DNA of 64,000 nt from Acidibrevibacterium fodinaquatile (GCF_003352165.1 NZ_CP029176.1:248001-312000); one strand, 5' to 3'. Numbered from the stretch's first letter, positions 28,361 through 37,848 are shown. The notes: generated from the letters alone by a model not told the origin. Program-made: numbers and translations.

Positions 28361-29016
28361 TATCCGCCCAGTTCGGCCAGCAGCGCGCCGGCTCGCTGGC
28401 GAAGACCGGGCGGTGCTGCCTCATCGTGCAGGAGCGCGGAAAAAATCTTTTTCGCATCATCCCTTTTGCCAAGGCGCAACGCCAGCAGGGCGCGCATTTC
28501 GGTGGCGAGCGCGCGATAGGGATCGTCCGGCGACTCGAGCGCCGTAAGACGGGCGGTGAGCATCGCCGGATCGCCATTGTCGAGCTGATGCTGGACGGAG
28601 AGCAGGGCTGCGAGCCGGGCGAGGAGCCTGTCGGTATCGCTGGCGTTGGCAAGGCGGTCCCAGATCGCCAGCGCCTCCGGCAGATGGCCGGTTTTCGCGA
28701 GCAAGGCCGCTTGCTGGAGCGCTGCCAGGTCGCGATAGCCGGGGCCGGCCTCGGGGACAATGGCGGCGAAGCCGGCCAGCGCCTGTTTGGTGTCGGCGGG
28801 CTCGGCGGTCGCGGCGTGGACCGCATCGAGATAGCGGGCGGCGAGTTTTTCGTCCGCCTGGCGTTGGCGCCATTGCCGATATTCGAAGGCACCGGTCGCG
28901 GCCAACACGGCAAGCGCGGCGGCGATCAACCAGCCGCCATAGCGAAACAGCAGGCGCCGGGCCCGCTCGGCCCGCAAGTCTTCATCGACTTCCTGAAAAA
29001 TATCAGACACGCGCAA
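28360..29016 (-). CDS. YfgM-like TPR membrane protein
   Basis: A 218-residue protein with an N-terminal cytoplasmic segment (VSDIFQEVDEDLRAERARRLLFRYG), one membrane helix (about 29-44) and a periplasmic TPR-like helical region. This layout and the position upstream of bamB and der match YfgM, described in E. coli as an ancillary SecYEG-associated chaperone partner. The EVDEDLRxERxxRLxxRYG block is typical of alphaproteobacterial members. First gene of the minus-strand operon; 113 bases separate it from a divergent lipoprotein gene. Confidence 0.85.
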   Translation of the reverse strand: MRVSDIFQEVDEDLRAERARRLLFRYGGWLIAAALAVLAATGAFEYRQWRQRQADEKLAARYLDAVHAATAEPADTKQALAGFAAIVPEAGPGYRDLAALQQAALLAKTGHLPEALAIWDRLANASDTDRLLARLAALLSVQHQLDNGDPAMLTARLTALESPDDPYRALATEMRALLALRLGKRDDAKKIFSALLHDEAAPPGLRQRAGALLAELGG

Positions 29017-29129
29017 CGCTCCACCGCATTCCGCGGCGGACCATAGCCGGACATCGGCGGCCCGGCAAACGGCGCGAACTGACCGCTTGGCAAGATTATG
29101 TTCACTTCTTGGCGGCAGACTAGGAAGCC

Positions 29130-29504
29130 ATGCAACGCTTCCTCGTTCTGCTGATTTGCTGCTTTCTGCCCGCCGCCTGCGGCACGCCGTGGACGGAGCC
29201 GGTGGCGGCCGTCGCCGGTGCGGATCTGGTCAGTGTCATGGCGTTCAAGCGCGACATGTTCGATGTCGTCTGGTCGGGGCTCACCGGGCGGGATTGTTCG
29301 GTGGTTCGCCTCGATCGCGGCGAGTCCTATTGCCGCACGCCCGATCCGCCGCTGCCACTGCCGCCCTACTGCACGCACACGCTCGGCGAGGTCAATTGCT
29401 GGACCAGCCCGGCGGTGTTGCCGAGCCCGCCCCCCGGGATCGCCGATGCGCCGACGCAGTTGACCCCAGAACAGGAAGCCTACCGCACCCGCACCTGGCC
29501 ATAA
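29130..29504 (+). CDS. Small putative lipoprotein, unknown function
   Basis: A 124-residue protein. A short hydrophobic signal ends with the lipobox PAAC (Cys at about 17). The mature part has four further cysteines (GRDCSVV, ESYCRTP, PYCTHT, VNCW) that could form two disulfides, and it is proline-rich. It has no domain I recognise. The well-formed signal and Cys pattern argue that it is real. It is divergent from yfgM and convergent with the TetR-like gene. Confidence 0.65.
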   Translation: MQRFLVLLICCFLPAACGTPWTEPVAAVAGADLVSVMAFKRDMFDVVWSGLTGRDCSVVRLDRGESYCRTPDPPLPLPPYCTHTLGEVNCWTSPAVLPSPPPGIADAPTQLTPEQEAYRTRTWP

Positions 29505-29547
29505 GGGCCATAAATTTGCAGCGATAAGGCGACCGCGGCTCGCCCCC

Positions 29548-30225
29548 TCAGGCTTCCGGCCCCGGGCCGGGATCGGGCGTTTCGGGCGGCGGCGGGGCAT
29601 CTGCGCTGTGGTCAGGGATATCGTCGGATGGCGGAAAATCAGGCGCCGGCGCGTCGTGGCGGCTGCCGCCCGGAAGCCAGCGCGATGCCCGTTCCGCGCG
29701 CGCAAGCGCGGTATCGAGCGCTGCCATGGTCGCCGCCAGATCACCGCTCTCATCGCTCATCCAGGCCCGCACCGCCGAGAGCCAAACGGCCAGCAACCCC
29801 TTCGCGCGAACCCGGCCGAGCGGCCCGCGCGCCGACACCCCGGCGGCCTCCAACAGCCAGCCCATGCTGTTGAGGCTGGCGCAGCCGAGTAACGCCGCGA
29901 GCGGCGGCGCAAACGGCAGATAGCGGAGCAGCGCGATGACGCCGGCGCGATGCGCCTGCAAGACATCAAAGCGGCGCATCATCATTTCGAACAGCCGATC
30001 GCGCACCGAGCCCTCGCTCGGGGCGCCGGCGAGCGCCGCGGCGTCGGCGAGGCGTCCGAAGCGGATCAGCACCATGGCGTTGCGCGGGAATCGGAGCCGG
30101 GCCCGCTCGAGCGGCAGGCCGGCGGCCCGCGCCGCGGCGGCGATAGAGAACCGGGGCCAACCTTCGGCGGCAATCGCGGCGAAGGCCTCGGCGAGCAAAA
30201 GCCGATCGAATTCAGTGTCGTCCAT
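29548..30225 (-). CDS. TetR-like transcriptional regulator
   Basis: A 225-residue protein whose first 60 residues fit a TetR helix-turn-helix: LLLAEAFAAIAAEGWPRFSIAAAARAAGLPLERARLRFP. The recognition helix is less typical than usual. The rest is helical (RLFEMMMRRFDVLQAHRAGVIALLRYLP) with an acidic, proline-rich tail. Its place at the end of the fab/mltG run is a position I associate with alphaproteobacteria. Some such proteins resemble the COQ9/RpsU-divergent group, so a non-DNA-binding role is possible. Confidence 0.7.
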   Translation of the reverse strand: MDDTEFDRLLLAEAFAAIAAEGWPRFSIAAAARAAGLPLERARLRFPRNAMVLIRFGRLADAAALAGAPSEGSVRDRLFEMMMRRFDVLQAHRAGVIALLRYLPFAPPLAALLGCASLNSMGWLLEAAGVSARGPLGRVRAKGLLAVWLSAVRAWMSDESGDLAATMAALDTALARAERASRWLPGGSRHDAPAPDFPPSDDIPDHSADAPPPPETPDPGPGPEA

Positions 30226-30274
30226 GACGTTCGCACCTCCTGGTCATGCCCATATCGGCCGGCTCTCTCCGCTG

Positions 30275-31342
30275 TCACGGGCTTTCCCGCGCCCGCCAAT
30301 GGGCGACGTTGCGATTATGCTCGTCGAGCGTGCGGGCGAAAACATGCCCGCCACTGCCATCGGCGACGAAATAGAGCGCATCGCTTGCCGCAGGGTGGAG
30401 CACGGCGAGGATCGCGGCAAGTCCCGGGCTGTCGATCGGCCCCGGCGGCAGGCCCTGGACGTGATAGGTGTTATAGGGGCTATCGGTGGCGAGGTCGGCG
30501 CGCGTCAGCTTGCGCGCAAGGCTACTTTTGCCGCCGCTCACGGCATAGACGACGGTGGTATCGGCCTGCAGGCGCATCCCGGCGCGCAGCCGGTTGAAGA
30601 ATACGGCGGCGATCAGCGGCCGCTCCTCGGGCCGCGCCGTCTCGTGCTCGACGATGCTGGCGAGAACCACCGCCTGCTCAGGCGTTTCCAGTGGCAGACC
30701 CGGCGCCCGCCCGGCCCAGGCGGCGGCGAGAGCGGCCTGCATCGCGGCCTGCGCGCGCGCGACCAAGGCGGAGCGCGCGAGGCCGCGGGGGTAGGCGTAG
30801 GTCTCGGGCAGGATCGACCCTTCCGGGATCGGCATCGGGAGCGGGCCGGAAAGCGCCGTTGCGCGTTCGAGCAGGGCGGCAATCTCGACCGCGGTGAGCC
30901 CCTCGGGAATCGTGACATGGTGCTCCACCGGGCGGGCCTCGCGGAGAATATCGATCACCATGCGCAAGCTTGCATGGGCGGGAAAGGCAAACTCCCCGGC
31001 GTGCAGCACGCCGCCGCGATCGATGAGGAGCGCGAGACGAAATAGCCGCGAATCCCTGATGATGCCGGCTGCGGCAAGGGCATCGGCGACCGCGTCGCTG
31101 CTGCCATGCGGGACGACGACGTCGGTCGCCTCGGCAAGCGGGCCCGGCCAGTCAAGCAGGCGGGCGACGATCTGCCGCCCGCCGCCGATCAGCGCATTGG
31201 CAAGCACCACCGCCCAGAATAGCCGGCTGAGCCAGCGCCCGCTCGGCCACCAACCGCTGGGATGTCGTCGCCACCAGCGGCGGGGTTCGCGCGGCGGCTC
31301 AGGGGGCGGCGCGGAAGATGATGCTGGCGTTGGTGCCGCCAA
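30275..31342 (-). CDS. mltG: Endolytic murein transglycosylase MltG
   Basis: A 355-residue inner-membrane enzyme that cuts nascent glycan strands. A Pro/Arg-rich cytoplasmic segment is followed by one membrane helix (about 41-56). The YceG-like domain has FPAHASLRMVIDILREARPV, ITIPEGLT-like (VTIPEGLTAVEIAALL) and LPETYAYPRG. The catalytic Glu is in VLASIVEHET, and ADTTVVYAVSGG and SPYNTYHVQGLPPGPI follow. The start is a TTG at 31342 overlapping fabF by 44 bases, so it is uncertain. Adjacency to fabF is common. Confidence 0.92.
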   Translation of the reverse strand: MAAPTPASSSAPPPEPPREPRRWWRRHPSGWWPSGRWLSRLFWAVVLANALIGGGRQIVARLLDWPGPLAEATDVVVPHGSSDAVADALAAAGIIRDSRLFRLALLIDRGGVLHAGEFAFPAHASLRMVIDILREARPVEHHVTIPEGLTAVEIAALLERATALSGPLPMPIPEGSILPETYAYPRGLARSALVARAQAAMQAALAAAWAGRAPGLPLETPEQAVVLASIVEHETARPEERPLIAAVFFNRLRAGMRLQADTTVVYAVSGGKSSLARKLTRADLATDSPYNTYHVQGLPPGPIDSPGLAAILAVLHPAASDALYFVADGSGGHVFARTLDEHNRNVAHWRARESP

Positions 31343-32579
31343 AGCCGAAACTGTTGGAGAGCGCGGCGCGGATCGGCCGCTCCTGGGCGCTGTTCGCGAC
31401 GCGGTCGATCACGCTCGCGCGGCTCGGCGCGTCGAGATTGAGGGTCGGCGGCGCGACGCCGTCGCGGATCGCGAGAACGGAAAACACGGCCTCGACCGCG
31501 CCGGCGGCGCCGAGCAGGTGCCCGGTTGCGGATTTGGTCGAGGACATCGCGAGCCCACGTGCCGCATTTCCGAATAGTCGCTCGACGGCTTCGAGTTCGA
31601 GGTCGTCGCCGAGCGGTGTCGAAGTGCCGTGGGCGTTGACATATTGGATGTCTTCGGGGCTGAGGTCGGCGTCGCGCAGCGCATGGCGCATGGCGCGAAA
31701 CGCCCCTTCATGGCCTTCGGCCGGGGCGGTGATGTGATGAGCGTCGCCCGAGAGGCCGTAGCCGGCGATTTCGGCATAGATCTTGGCCCCGCGCCGGCGC
31801 GCATGCTCGTATTCCTCGAGCACCAGAACCGCCGCCCCCTCGCCCATCACGAAACCGTCGCGATCCTTGTCCCATGGCCGCGAGGCGCGCGTCGGCTGGT
31901 CGTTAAAGCCGGTGGAAAGCGCGCGTGAGGCACAGAATCCACCGATGCCGAGCGCGCAGACCGCGGCCTCGGCGCCGCCGGCGAGCATCAATTCGGCGTC
32001 ACCATAGGCGATCAGCCGCGCCGCATCGCCGATCGCATGCACGCCGGTCGCGCAGGCGGTGACGGCGGAGTGGTTGGGGCCCTTGAGACGGTATTTGATC
32101 GAGACATGGCCAGAGACCAGATTGATCAGCGCCGACGGGATGAAGAACGGCGAGAGCCGCCGCACTTTCCCCTCATGCACCTGCACCGAGGCCTCATAGA
32201 TCGCCTGCAGCCCGCCGATCCCCGAGCCGATCATCACCCCGGCGGCGCAGCTTTCCTCTTCGGTCTCGGGCTGCCAGCCGCAATCCTCCATCGCTTCGCT
32301 CGCGGCGACGATGCCGAGCTGGATGAAGCGATCCATCTTTTTGTGGTCCTTGGGCGGAATCCACTCGGCAACGTCGAGCTTGCCTTCGGCGCGGGCGCCC
32401 TGCGGCACCTGGCCTGCGATTTTCGCCGGCAAATCACTGACATCGAAGGACTGGATGGCGGAGATGCCGGAGGCCCCGGCGATCAACCGCTGCCACACCG
32501 GCGCGACGCCGACCCCGAGGGGACAGGCAATGCCCATCCCGGTCACCACCACCCGGCGCTCCCGCGTCACCGCGCGCAT
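31299..32579 (-). CDS. fabF: 3-oxoacyl-ACP synthase II (KAS II)
   Basis: A 426-residue condensing enzyme elongating fatty acids on ACP. VVVTGMGIACPLGVG opens the protein; the nucleophile Cys lies in SAVTACATGVHAIGDA, and the two histidines in NAHGTSTPLGD and KSATGHLLGAAGAVEA. The FGFGGTNAS loop is near the C-terminus. It lies 18 bases after acpP in the operon fabD-fabG-acpP-fabF-mltG. Confidence 0.97.
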   Translation of the reverse strand: MRAVTRERRVVVTGMGIACPLGVGVAPVWQRLIAGASGISAIQSFDVSDLPAKIAGQVPQGARAEGKLDVAEWIPPKDHKKMDRFIQLGIVAASEAMEDCGWQPETEEESCAAGVMIGSGIGGLQAIYEASVQVHEGKVRRLSPFFIPSALINLVSGHVSIKYRLKGPNHSAVTACATGVHAIGDAARLIAYGDAELMLAGGAEAAVCALGIGGFCASRALSTGFNDQPTRASRPWDKDRDGFVMGEGAAVLVLEEYEHARRRGAKIYAEIAGYGLSGDAHHITAPAEGHEGAFRAMRHALRDADLSPEDIQYVNAHGTSTPLGDDLELEAVERLFGNAARGLAMSSTKSATGHLLGAAGAVEAVFSVLAIRDGVAPPTLNLDAPSRASVIDRVANSAQERPIRAALSNSFGFGGTNASIIFRAAP

Positions 32580-32597
32580 CCCGCTCGACCGCCCGCC

Positions 32598-32837
32598 TCA
32601 GGCCGCCTTCTGTTTTTCGATGTAGTCGATGGCGTCCTTGACGGTGCTGATCTTCTCCGCCGCGTCCTCGGGAATCTCGACCCCGAACGCCTCTTCGAAG
32701 GCCATCACCAGCTCGACGGTATCGAGGCTGTCCGCCCCGAGGTCGTCGATGAAGGAGGCTTCCGACGTCACCTTCGATTCCTCGACGCCAAGATGCTCAA
32801 CTACGATTTTCTTCACCTTTTCGGCGATCTCGCTCAT
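32598..32837 (-). CDS. acpP: Acyl carrier protein
   Basis: A 79-residue acidic protein carrying growing acyl chains on a phosphopantetheine attached to the Ser in [10 protein letters not shown]. The start [10 protein letters not shown] follows GAGGAACTG, a good ribosome site; the longer open frame upstream is non-coding. Length and sequence are standard. Confidence 0.98.
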   Translation of the reverse strand: MSEIAEKVKKIVVEHLGVEESKVTSEASFIDDLGADSLDTVELVMAFEEAFGVEIPEDAAEKISTVKDAIDYIEKQKAA

Positions 32838-33008
32838 CAGTTCCTCAGCTCCTGTGTGCCGGCTTTGCCAACGCGCCCCGGCTGACGCGCTCAGACGTCG
32901 ACCCGCCCGAGGCAATCCCATCGCCGCCGGCCGGAACAATCTCCCGCGCGCTTAGCACGGTTTGCAAGACCGCGCCAACACGGCAAGCGGGGATTTTCCC
33001 GCGGCAGG

Positions 33009-33746
33009 TCACAGCATCGCCATGCCACCATTGACATGGAGCGTCGCGCCGGTGACCCAAGCCGCCGCATCCGAGGCGAGATAGACCACGGCGCCGGCGA
33101 TATCGTCCGGCCGACCGAGGCGCCCGAGCGGGATGCGCTGAGCCAGCGCCTGGCGCTGCGCCTCTGGCAACACGTCGGTCATCGCGGTCTCGATGAACCC
33201 CGGGGCGACGACATTGACGGTGACCCCGCGCGCGGCGACTTCCTGGGCCAAAGCTTTGCTCATGCCGACGAGACCCGCCTTAGCGGCGGCATAATTGGCC
33301 TGGCCGGCATTGCCGGTCGCACCGACGATGCTGGAAATGCTGATGATTCGTCCCACTCGCCGGCGCAGCATGCCCTTGAGCGCGGCGCGGGCAAGGCGGA
33401 ACGGTGCGGCGAGATCGACCTCGATCACCGCCTGCCAATCGGCATCCTTCATGCGCAGCGCAAGCCCATCGCGGGTCAGGCCGGCATTGTTGACCAGGAT
33501 ATCGACCGGCCCCGCCGCCGCTTCCGCCGCCGCGATCAGGCTTTCGGCGGCCTCGGGAAGGGCGAGATCGGCGGGTGCGACGACCGCCCGCGCGCCGAGT
33601 TCGGCGGCAAGCGCCTCGAGTGCCGCAACACGGGTGCCCGACAGCACGACCGTTGCCCCCTGGGCATGGAGCGCGCGCGCGATTGCCGCACCAATGCCGC
33701 CCGAGGCGCCGGTGATCAATGCAACTCTGCCATCCAGCCGGAACAT
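33009..33746 (-). CDS. fabG: 3-oxoacyl-ACP reductase
   Basis: A 245-residue short-chain dehydrogenase that reduces beta-ketoacyl-ACP with NADPH. The cofactor motif is TGASGGIGAAIA (about 14-25), NNAG is present, and the catalytic Ser-Tyr-Lys is in ISSIVGATGNAGQANYAAAKAG. The C-terminal VTGATLHVNGGMAML is typical of FabG. It sits 10 bases after fabD; a gap of 171 bases precedes acpP, which may have extra promoter input. Confidence 0.97.
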   Translation of the reverse strand: MFRLDGRVALITGASGGIGAAIARALHAQGATVVLSGTRVAALEALAAELGARAVVAPADLALPEAAESLIAAAEAAAGPVDILVNNAGLTRDGLALRMKDADWQAVIEVDLAAPFRLARAALKGMLRRRVGRIISISSIVGATGNAGQANYAAAKAGLVGMSKALAQEVAARGVTVNVVAPGFIETAMTDVLPEAQRQALAQRIPLGRLGRPDDIAGAVVYLASDAAAWVTGATLHVNGGMAML

Positions 33747-33756
33747 GGTTTGATCC

Positions 33757-34710
33757 TCAAAGGCGTTTCAGCAAGGCTTCGATTTCGGCCGGCGTGCCGG
33801 CGGCGCTAATCGCGATATCCGCCGGCGCGATGCGGCGCACGAGGCCACTCAACACCTGGCCGGCCCCGAGTTCGACGAAACTATCGACGCCGAACGCCAG
33901 CATGGCAAGAACGCTTTCCCGCCAGCGCACCGTCCCCGTCACCTGGCGGACGAGCCATTCACGGATCTGGGCGGGATCGGTCACTTTGGTCGCGGTGACA
34001 TTGGCGACCAGCGGCACCACCGGCGGCATCAGCGTCGCATGCGCCAGCGCCTCCGCCATAGCGTCGGCCGCCGGGGCCATCAGCGCGCAATGAAACGGCG
34101 CCGAGACCGGGAGCTTCATCGCCCGCTTGCCGCGTGCCTTGGCCTCCGCCATCGCGCGCGCCACCGCCCCGGCATGGCCGGAGATCACCACCTGCCCGCC
34201 GCCATTATCGTTGGCCGGCTGCACCACCTCGCGCCCGTCGGGGCCCTCCGCCGCCGCCTCACAGATCGCCGCCGCGGCCTCGAGATCGACCCCGAGGAGC
34301 GCCGCCATCGCCCCCTCGCCGGGCGCAACGCAACGCTGCATCGCGGCGCCGCGCAGGCGCAGCAATTTTGCCGTCGCCGCGACATCGAGCGCGCTCGCCG
34401 CGGCAAGCGCGCTGTATTCTCCCAGCGAATGGCCCGCGACCGCCGCCACCCGTTCGCCGAGAACGAACCCGCCCTCGCGCTCCAGCACGCGCAAAACCGC
34501 GAGCGAAACCGCCATCAGCGCCGGTTGGGCGTTTTCGGTCAGCGTCAGGGTCTCGGCCGGCCCCTCGAACATCAGCCGCGAGAGATTTTGGCCAAGCGTG
34601 TCGTCGACCTCCTGGAACAGTTCGCGCGCCGCCGGGAACGCGGCGGCGAGATCGCGCCCCATACCGACGCTCTGACTCCCCTGGCCGGGAAAAATGAAGG
34701 CATGCACCAT
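33757..34710 (-). CDS. fabD: Malonyl-CoA:ACP transacylase
   Basis: A 317-residue enzyme loading malonate onto ACP. FIFPGQGSQSVGMGRDLA opens it, the nucleophile is in AGHSLGEYSAL, the acyl-binding Arg region is present, and the catalytic His is in PVSAPFHCALM. First gene of the minus-strand fatty-acid operon. The region 34711-34764 separates it from yihA on the same strand with no terminator seen. Confidence 0.97.
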   Translation of the reverse strand: MVHAFIFPGQGSQSVGMGRDLAAAFPAARELFQEVDDTLGQNLSRLMFEGPAETLTLTENAQPALMAVSLAVLRVLEREGGFVLGERVAAVAGHSLGEYSALAAASALDVAATAKLLRLRGAAMQRCVAPGEGAMAALLGVDLEAAAAICEAAAEGPDGREVVQPANDNGGGQVVISGHAGAVARAMAEAKARGKRAMKLPVSAPFHCALMAPAADAMAEALAHATLMPPVVPLVANVTATKVTDPAQIREWLVRQVTGTVRWRESVLAMLAFGVDSFVELGAGQVLSGLVRRIAPADIAISAAGTPAEIEALLKRL

Positions 34711-34764
34711 GGCGTTTCCTCACACCGATCAAGCCGCCGCGCCTATCGCCCGGGGGCGCTGGTG

Positions 34765-35427
34765 TCAATGTGCGAACGAAGGCGCCGGCGGCAGCGCGAG
34801 CGCGGCCAGGGTTGCCCGAAGCTCGGCGATGCCGGCGCCGGTTTCGGCGCTGGTTGCGATGATGTCGGGATGGGCCGCGGTGTGGGCGCGGGCGAGACGC
34901 GCGACCTCGGCCTGCTTTGCCGCAAATTGCGGCGGCGTCACCGCGTCGCATTTGGTGAGGACGAGCTGGAAGCTCACCGCCGCCTGATCGAGGAGCGCCA
35001 TCACCGCGCCATCGGCGGGCTTGGCCTCGATGCGCGCATCGAGCAGCAGCAGCACCCGGCGCAGACCCGGGCGGCCGCGCAGATAAGCGAACATCAGCCC
35101 CTGCCAGTCCGCTTTCACCGTCTTCGCCGCCTCGGCATAGCCATAGCCGGGCATGTCGACCAGCATCAGCCGCGTCCCGACGGCAAAGAAATTGAGCTGC
35201 TGCGTGCGCCCCGGACGGTTGGAGACGCGCGCGAGCAGCCGCCGGCCGGTGAGCGCATTGACCAGCGAGGATTTGCCGACATTGGAGCGCCCGGCGAAGG
35301 CGATCTCGGGCGGGCCCGGCGGCGGCAACTGGGCGAGGCTTTGGGCGGCATGGACGAAGCGGCTCTCGGCCGCGAACAGCGTCACGCCGGCAGCGATTGC
35401 GGTCTCGTCCTCACTTTTTTCGGGCAT
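34765..35427 (-). CDS. yihA: Ribosome biogenesis GTP-binding protein YihA (EngB)
   Basis: A 220-residue EngB GTPase needed for 50S assembly. G1 is FAGRSNVGKSSLVNAL, G2/G3 are RPGRTQQLNFF and LVDMPGYGYAE, and G4 is LTKCDAVTP. The ATG at 35427 lies 20 bases after the yidC stop; the longer frame upstream overlaps yidC. The rpmH-rnpA-yidD-yidC-yihA order is typical of alphaproteobacteria. Confidence 0.95.
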   Translation of the reverse strand: MPEKSEDETAIAAGVTLFAAESRFVHAAQSLAQLPPPGPPEIAFAGRSNVGKSSLVNALTGRRLLARVSNRPGRTQQLNFFAVGTRLMLVDMPGYGYAEAAKTVKADWQGLMFAYLRGRPGLRRVLLLLDARIEAKPADGAVMALLDQAAVSFQLVLTKCDAVTPPQFAAKQAEVARLARAHTAAHPDIIATSAETGAGIAELRATLAALALPPAPSFAH

Positions 35428-35447
35428 GGCGGCGGCGGGCGGCGGGT

Positions 35448-37187
35448 TCAGGTCTGCGCCGGCTTGGTCTTCTTCCCCCGCTCGGGGCCGAGATGGGCCG
35501 AGCGCATGATCAGCCATTGCTGGCCGATCGAGAGCAGATTGTTCCAAGTCCAGTAGATCACCAGGCCGGCCGGAAAACGCGCCAACATGAAGGTGAAGAT
35601 CACCGGCATGAACTGGAACATCCGCGCCTGCACGGGATCGGGCGGCGGCGGATTGAGCTTCTGCTGGAGGAACATCGAAACGCCCATCAGCAGCGGCCAG
35701 ACGCCGAGATGGAGAAAGGGCGAAATCTGGGTCGGATCGAAGGGGATGAGGCCGAACAGATTGAAGACATTGCTCGGATCCGGCGCAGAGAGATCGCGGA
35801 TCCAGCCAAAGAACGGCGCCTGGCGCATCTCGATGGTGACGAAAATCACCTTATAGAGCGAAAAGAACACCGGCACCTGGATCAGCATCGGGAGGCAGCC
35901 GCTCGCCGGGTTGACGCCTTCGGCCTTGTAAAGCGCCATCATCTCCTGCTGCTGACGTGCCGGATCATCCTTGTAGCGCTCGCGCAGGGCCTGCATCTTC
36001 GGGCCGAGAAGACGCATTTTTCCCATCGACTTATAGGATTTGTTGGCGAGCGGGAAAAACAGCGCCTTGACGAACACGGTAAAGGCCATGATCGCAAGGC
36101 CAAAATTGCCGAGCCGCTGATAGAGCCAGTCGATGGCATAGAAAAACGGCTTGGTGAGGAAGTAAAACCAGCCGAAATCCACCGCCTTGTCGAAGTTCGG
36201 AATGCCGAGCGTGCGCTCATAGCGGTCGAGCAGATGGACTTCCTTGGCGCCGGCGAAGACATGCAGCGTCGTCGTCGCCTCGGCGCCGGGGGCGATGGTT
36301 TGCGGGGTCGCTGGGGTGAAATCGACTTGATAACCCGTTTCGCTGCCGAGCGTGACATCGCGGAAGGCGACGCGTTCGTCGCTCGTCTGCGGCGGGATCA
36401 GGGCGGTCAGCCAGTATTTGTCGGTGATGCCGGCCCAGCCGCCGGGGGCGGTCGCCTCATAAGCGAGGCCGCCGGTGCGTTCGCCGGCGCTTTTCGCCTT
36501 GGCGTAGGTGAGTTCCTGCAAGCGCCCGCCAATGACGCCGAGCAGCCCCTCATGGAGGATGTAATAGCCCGCCGTTGGCGGCGTGTAATCGCGGCGGATG
36601 CGCGCCCAGGGGAATAGCAGAACCGGCGTTCCGGTGGTGTTGGTGACGCTTTGGCGGACCGTGAACATGTAATTGTCATCGACCGCGAGGGTGACCGCAA
36701 AGCGCAGCCCGGCGCCATTGTCCCAGGTCAGCGTGACCGGCGTCGCCGGCGTCAGGGTCGGGGCGGAGGCGGTCCAGAGCGTGGTGCTGTCGGGAAGCGG
36801 CAGCGTCGTCCCGGCCGGCGCGCTCCACCCGAACTGCACATAATACGCGGTGCCGGTGTCGGGGCGGGCGAGCAATGGCACCAGCGGCGAAGACGGTGCG
36901 ACGGTTTCATGATAATCGCGCAGCACCAGATCGTCGAGCCGCGCGCCACGCAGGCCGAGGCTGCCGGCAAGGCGCGGCGCGGCGATCGCAAGGCGGGGGC
37001 CGGAGGTCGCTGGCGCCTCGGCGGCGCCGGCGCCGGCCGCAACCGGTGGGGCGCTCGGCGGCGCGGTTTCGGCGGTCGGGGCCGACGGCGTCGCCGGCGG
37101 CGGCGCGACGCGCTTGTAGATAAGCTGAAAACCGATGAGGATCGCGATCGAGAGGGCGATCGCGAGGATCAGGCGGCGTTGTTCCAT
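35448..37187 (-). CDS. yidC: Membrane protein insertase YidC
   Basis: A 579-residue insertase working alone or with SecYEG. An N-terminal helix (MEQRRLILAIALSIAILIGF) and Pro/Ala linker precede the periplasmic domain (about 70-360). The conserved five-helix core begins at FYFLTKPFFYAIDWLYQRLGN and includes FFPLANKSYKSMGKM, the hydrophilic-groove region, NPASGCLPMLIQVPVFFSLYKV and FNLFGLIPFDPTQ. The ATG at 37187 begins the typical YidC N-terminus; the extended frame upstream covers yidD in another frame. Confidence 0.97.
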   Translation of the reverse strand: MEQRRLILAIALSIAILIGFQLIYKRVAPPPATPSAPTAETAPPSAPPVAAGAGAAEAPATSGPRLAIAAPRLAGSLGLRGARLDDLVLRDYHETVAPSSPLVPLLARPDTGTAYYVQFGWSAPAGTTLPLPDSTTLWTASAPTLTPATPVTLTWDNGAGLRFAVTLAVDDNYMFTVRQSVTNTTGTPVLLFPWARIRRDYTPPTAGYYILHEGLLGVIGGRLQELTYAKAKSAGERTGGLAYEATAPGGWAGITDKYWLTALIPPQTSDERVAFRDVTLGSETGYQVDFTPATPQTIAPGAEATTTLHVFAGAKEVHLLDRYERTLGIPNFDKAVDFGWFYFLTKPFFYAIDWLYQRLGNFGLAIMAFTVFVKALFFPLANKSYKSMGKMRLLGPKMQALRERYKDDPARQQQEMMALYKAEGVNPASGCLPMLIQVPVFFSLYKVIFVTIEMRQAPFFGWIRDLSAPDPSNVFNLFGLIPFDPTQISPFLHLGVWPLLMGVSMFLQQKLNPPPPDPVQARMFQFMPVIFTFMLARFPAGLVIYWTWNNLLSIGQQWLIMRSAHLGPERGKKTKPAQT

Positions 37188-37189
37188 GA

Positions 37190-37498
37190 TCAAGCGGTCC
37201 GGCGGCTTCTGGTGGCGGGCGGCGGCACCGGGTCGATCCCACCCGCCATCCACGGATTGCAGCGGAGAATCCGCCAAAGCGCGAGGCCGCCGCCGCGCCA
37301 CGCGCCATGCCCACGGAGCGCGTCGAGGGCATAGGCGCTGCAACTCGGGTGATAGCGGCAATGGCCGCCGATCAGCGGCCGGAGCAGCCATTGATAGAGC
37401 CGGACCACGAGGATGAGGAGGGCGGCCGGCGGGCTCGGGCGTTGCGGCATGGCCGGGTCTTGCGCGGCGGGCATGGGGTTTGAGGTGGCGGGCATCAC
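37190..37498 (-). CDS. yidD: Membrane protein insertion efficiency factor YidD
   Basis: A 102-residue peripheral membrane protein. The core LILVVRLYQWLLRPLIGGHCRYHPSCSAYALDAL with its CRYHPSCS motif, and GLALWRILRCNPW, are diagnostic. The first ~17 residues (MMPATSNPMPAAQDPAM) contain three possible starts. It overlaps the rnpA stop by 4 bases and ends 2 bases before yidC. Confidence 0.93.
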   Translation of the reverse strand: MMPATSNPMPAAQDPAMPQRPSPPAALLILVVRLYQWLLRPLIGGHCRYHPSCSAYALDALRGHGAWRGGGLALWRILRCNPWMAGGIDPVPPPATRSRRTA

Positions 37499-37848
37499 GG
37501 CGCGACCTTCATGATCGCGTGCACGAGATCGGCGCGCAGCAGCGCGAACGGGCGTCGCGCGGTGTCGCGCCGGGCGATCAGCACGAAATCGGCCCCATCC
37601 AGCGTGTGCTCGGCGACATGGAGCCGCGCCGCCTCGCGAAGCCGTCGCCGCGCCCGGTTGCGGATGACCGCGTTGCCGATCTTACGGGTCGCGGTGAAGC
37701 CGAAGCGGGCGGGTGCGCCGGTCGCGAGCGCTTGCAAAACCAAGCCGGTCGTCTGCGCTTTCCGCCCCTTGGCGGCGACCGCGAGAAACTCCGCCCGCCG
37801 TTTCAGGCGCGGCGGCGGCTTCGCTTTCGCGCCAGCAAGGACGGTCAT
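37495..37848 (-). CDS. rnpA: Ribonuclease P protein component
   Basis: A 117-residue basic protein that helps the RNase P RNA bind pre-tRNA. It has RLKRRAEFLAVAAKGRK and the RNR motif region FTATRKIGNAVIRNRARRRLREAARL. I chose ATG 37848 since it gives the normal length and lies 25 bases after rpmH; an upstream extension overlaps rpmH. The RNA subunit was not found in this window. Confidence 0.95.
   Translation of the reverse strand: MTVLAGAKAKPPPRLKRRAEFLAVAAKGRKAQTTGLVLQALATGAPARFGFTATRKIGNAVIRNRARRRLREAARLHVAEHTLDGADFVLIARRDTARRPFALLRADLVHAIMKVAP

Noticed and set aside
25988-28519. An 843-codon plus-strand frame across der and bamB
   Set aside because: It is the antisense shadow of two well-supported minus-strand genes and crosses the repeat element; its composition is Arg/Gly/Asp-rich nonsense typical of high-GC antisense frames.
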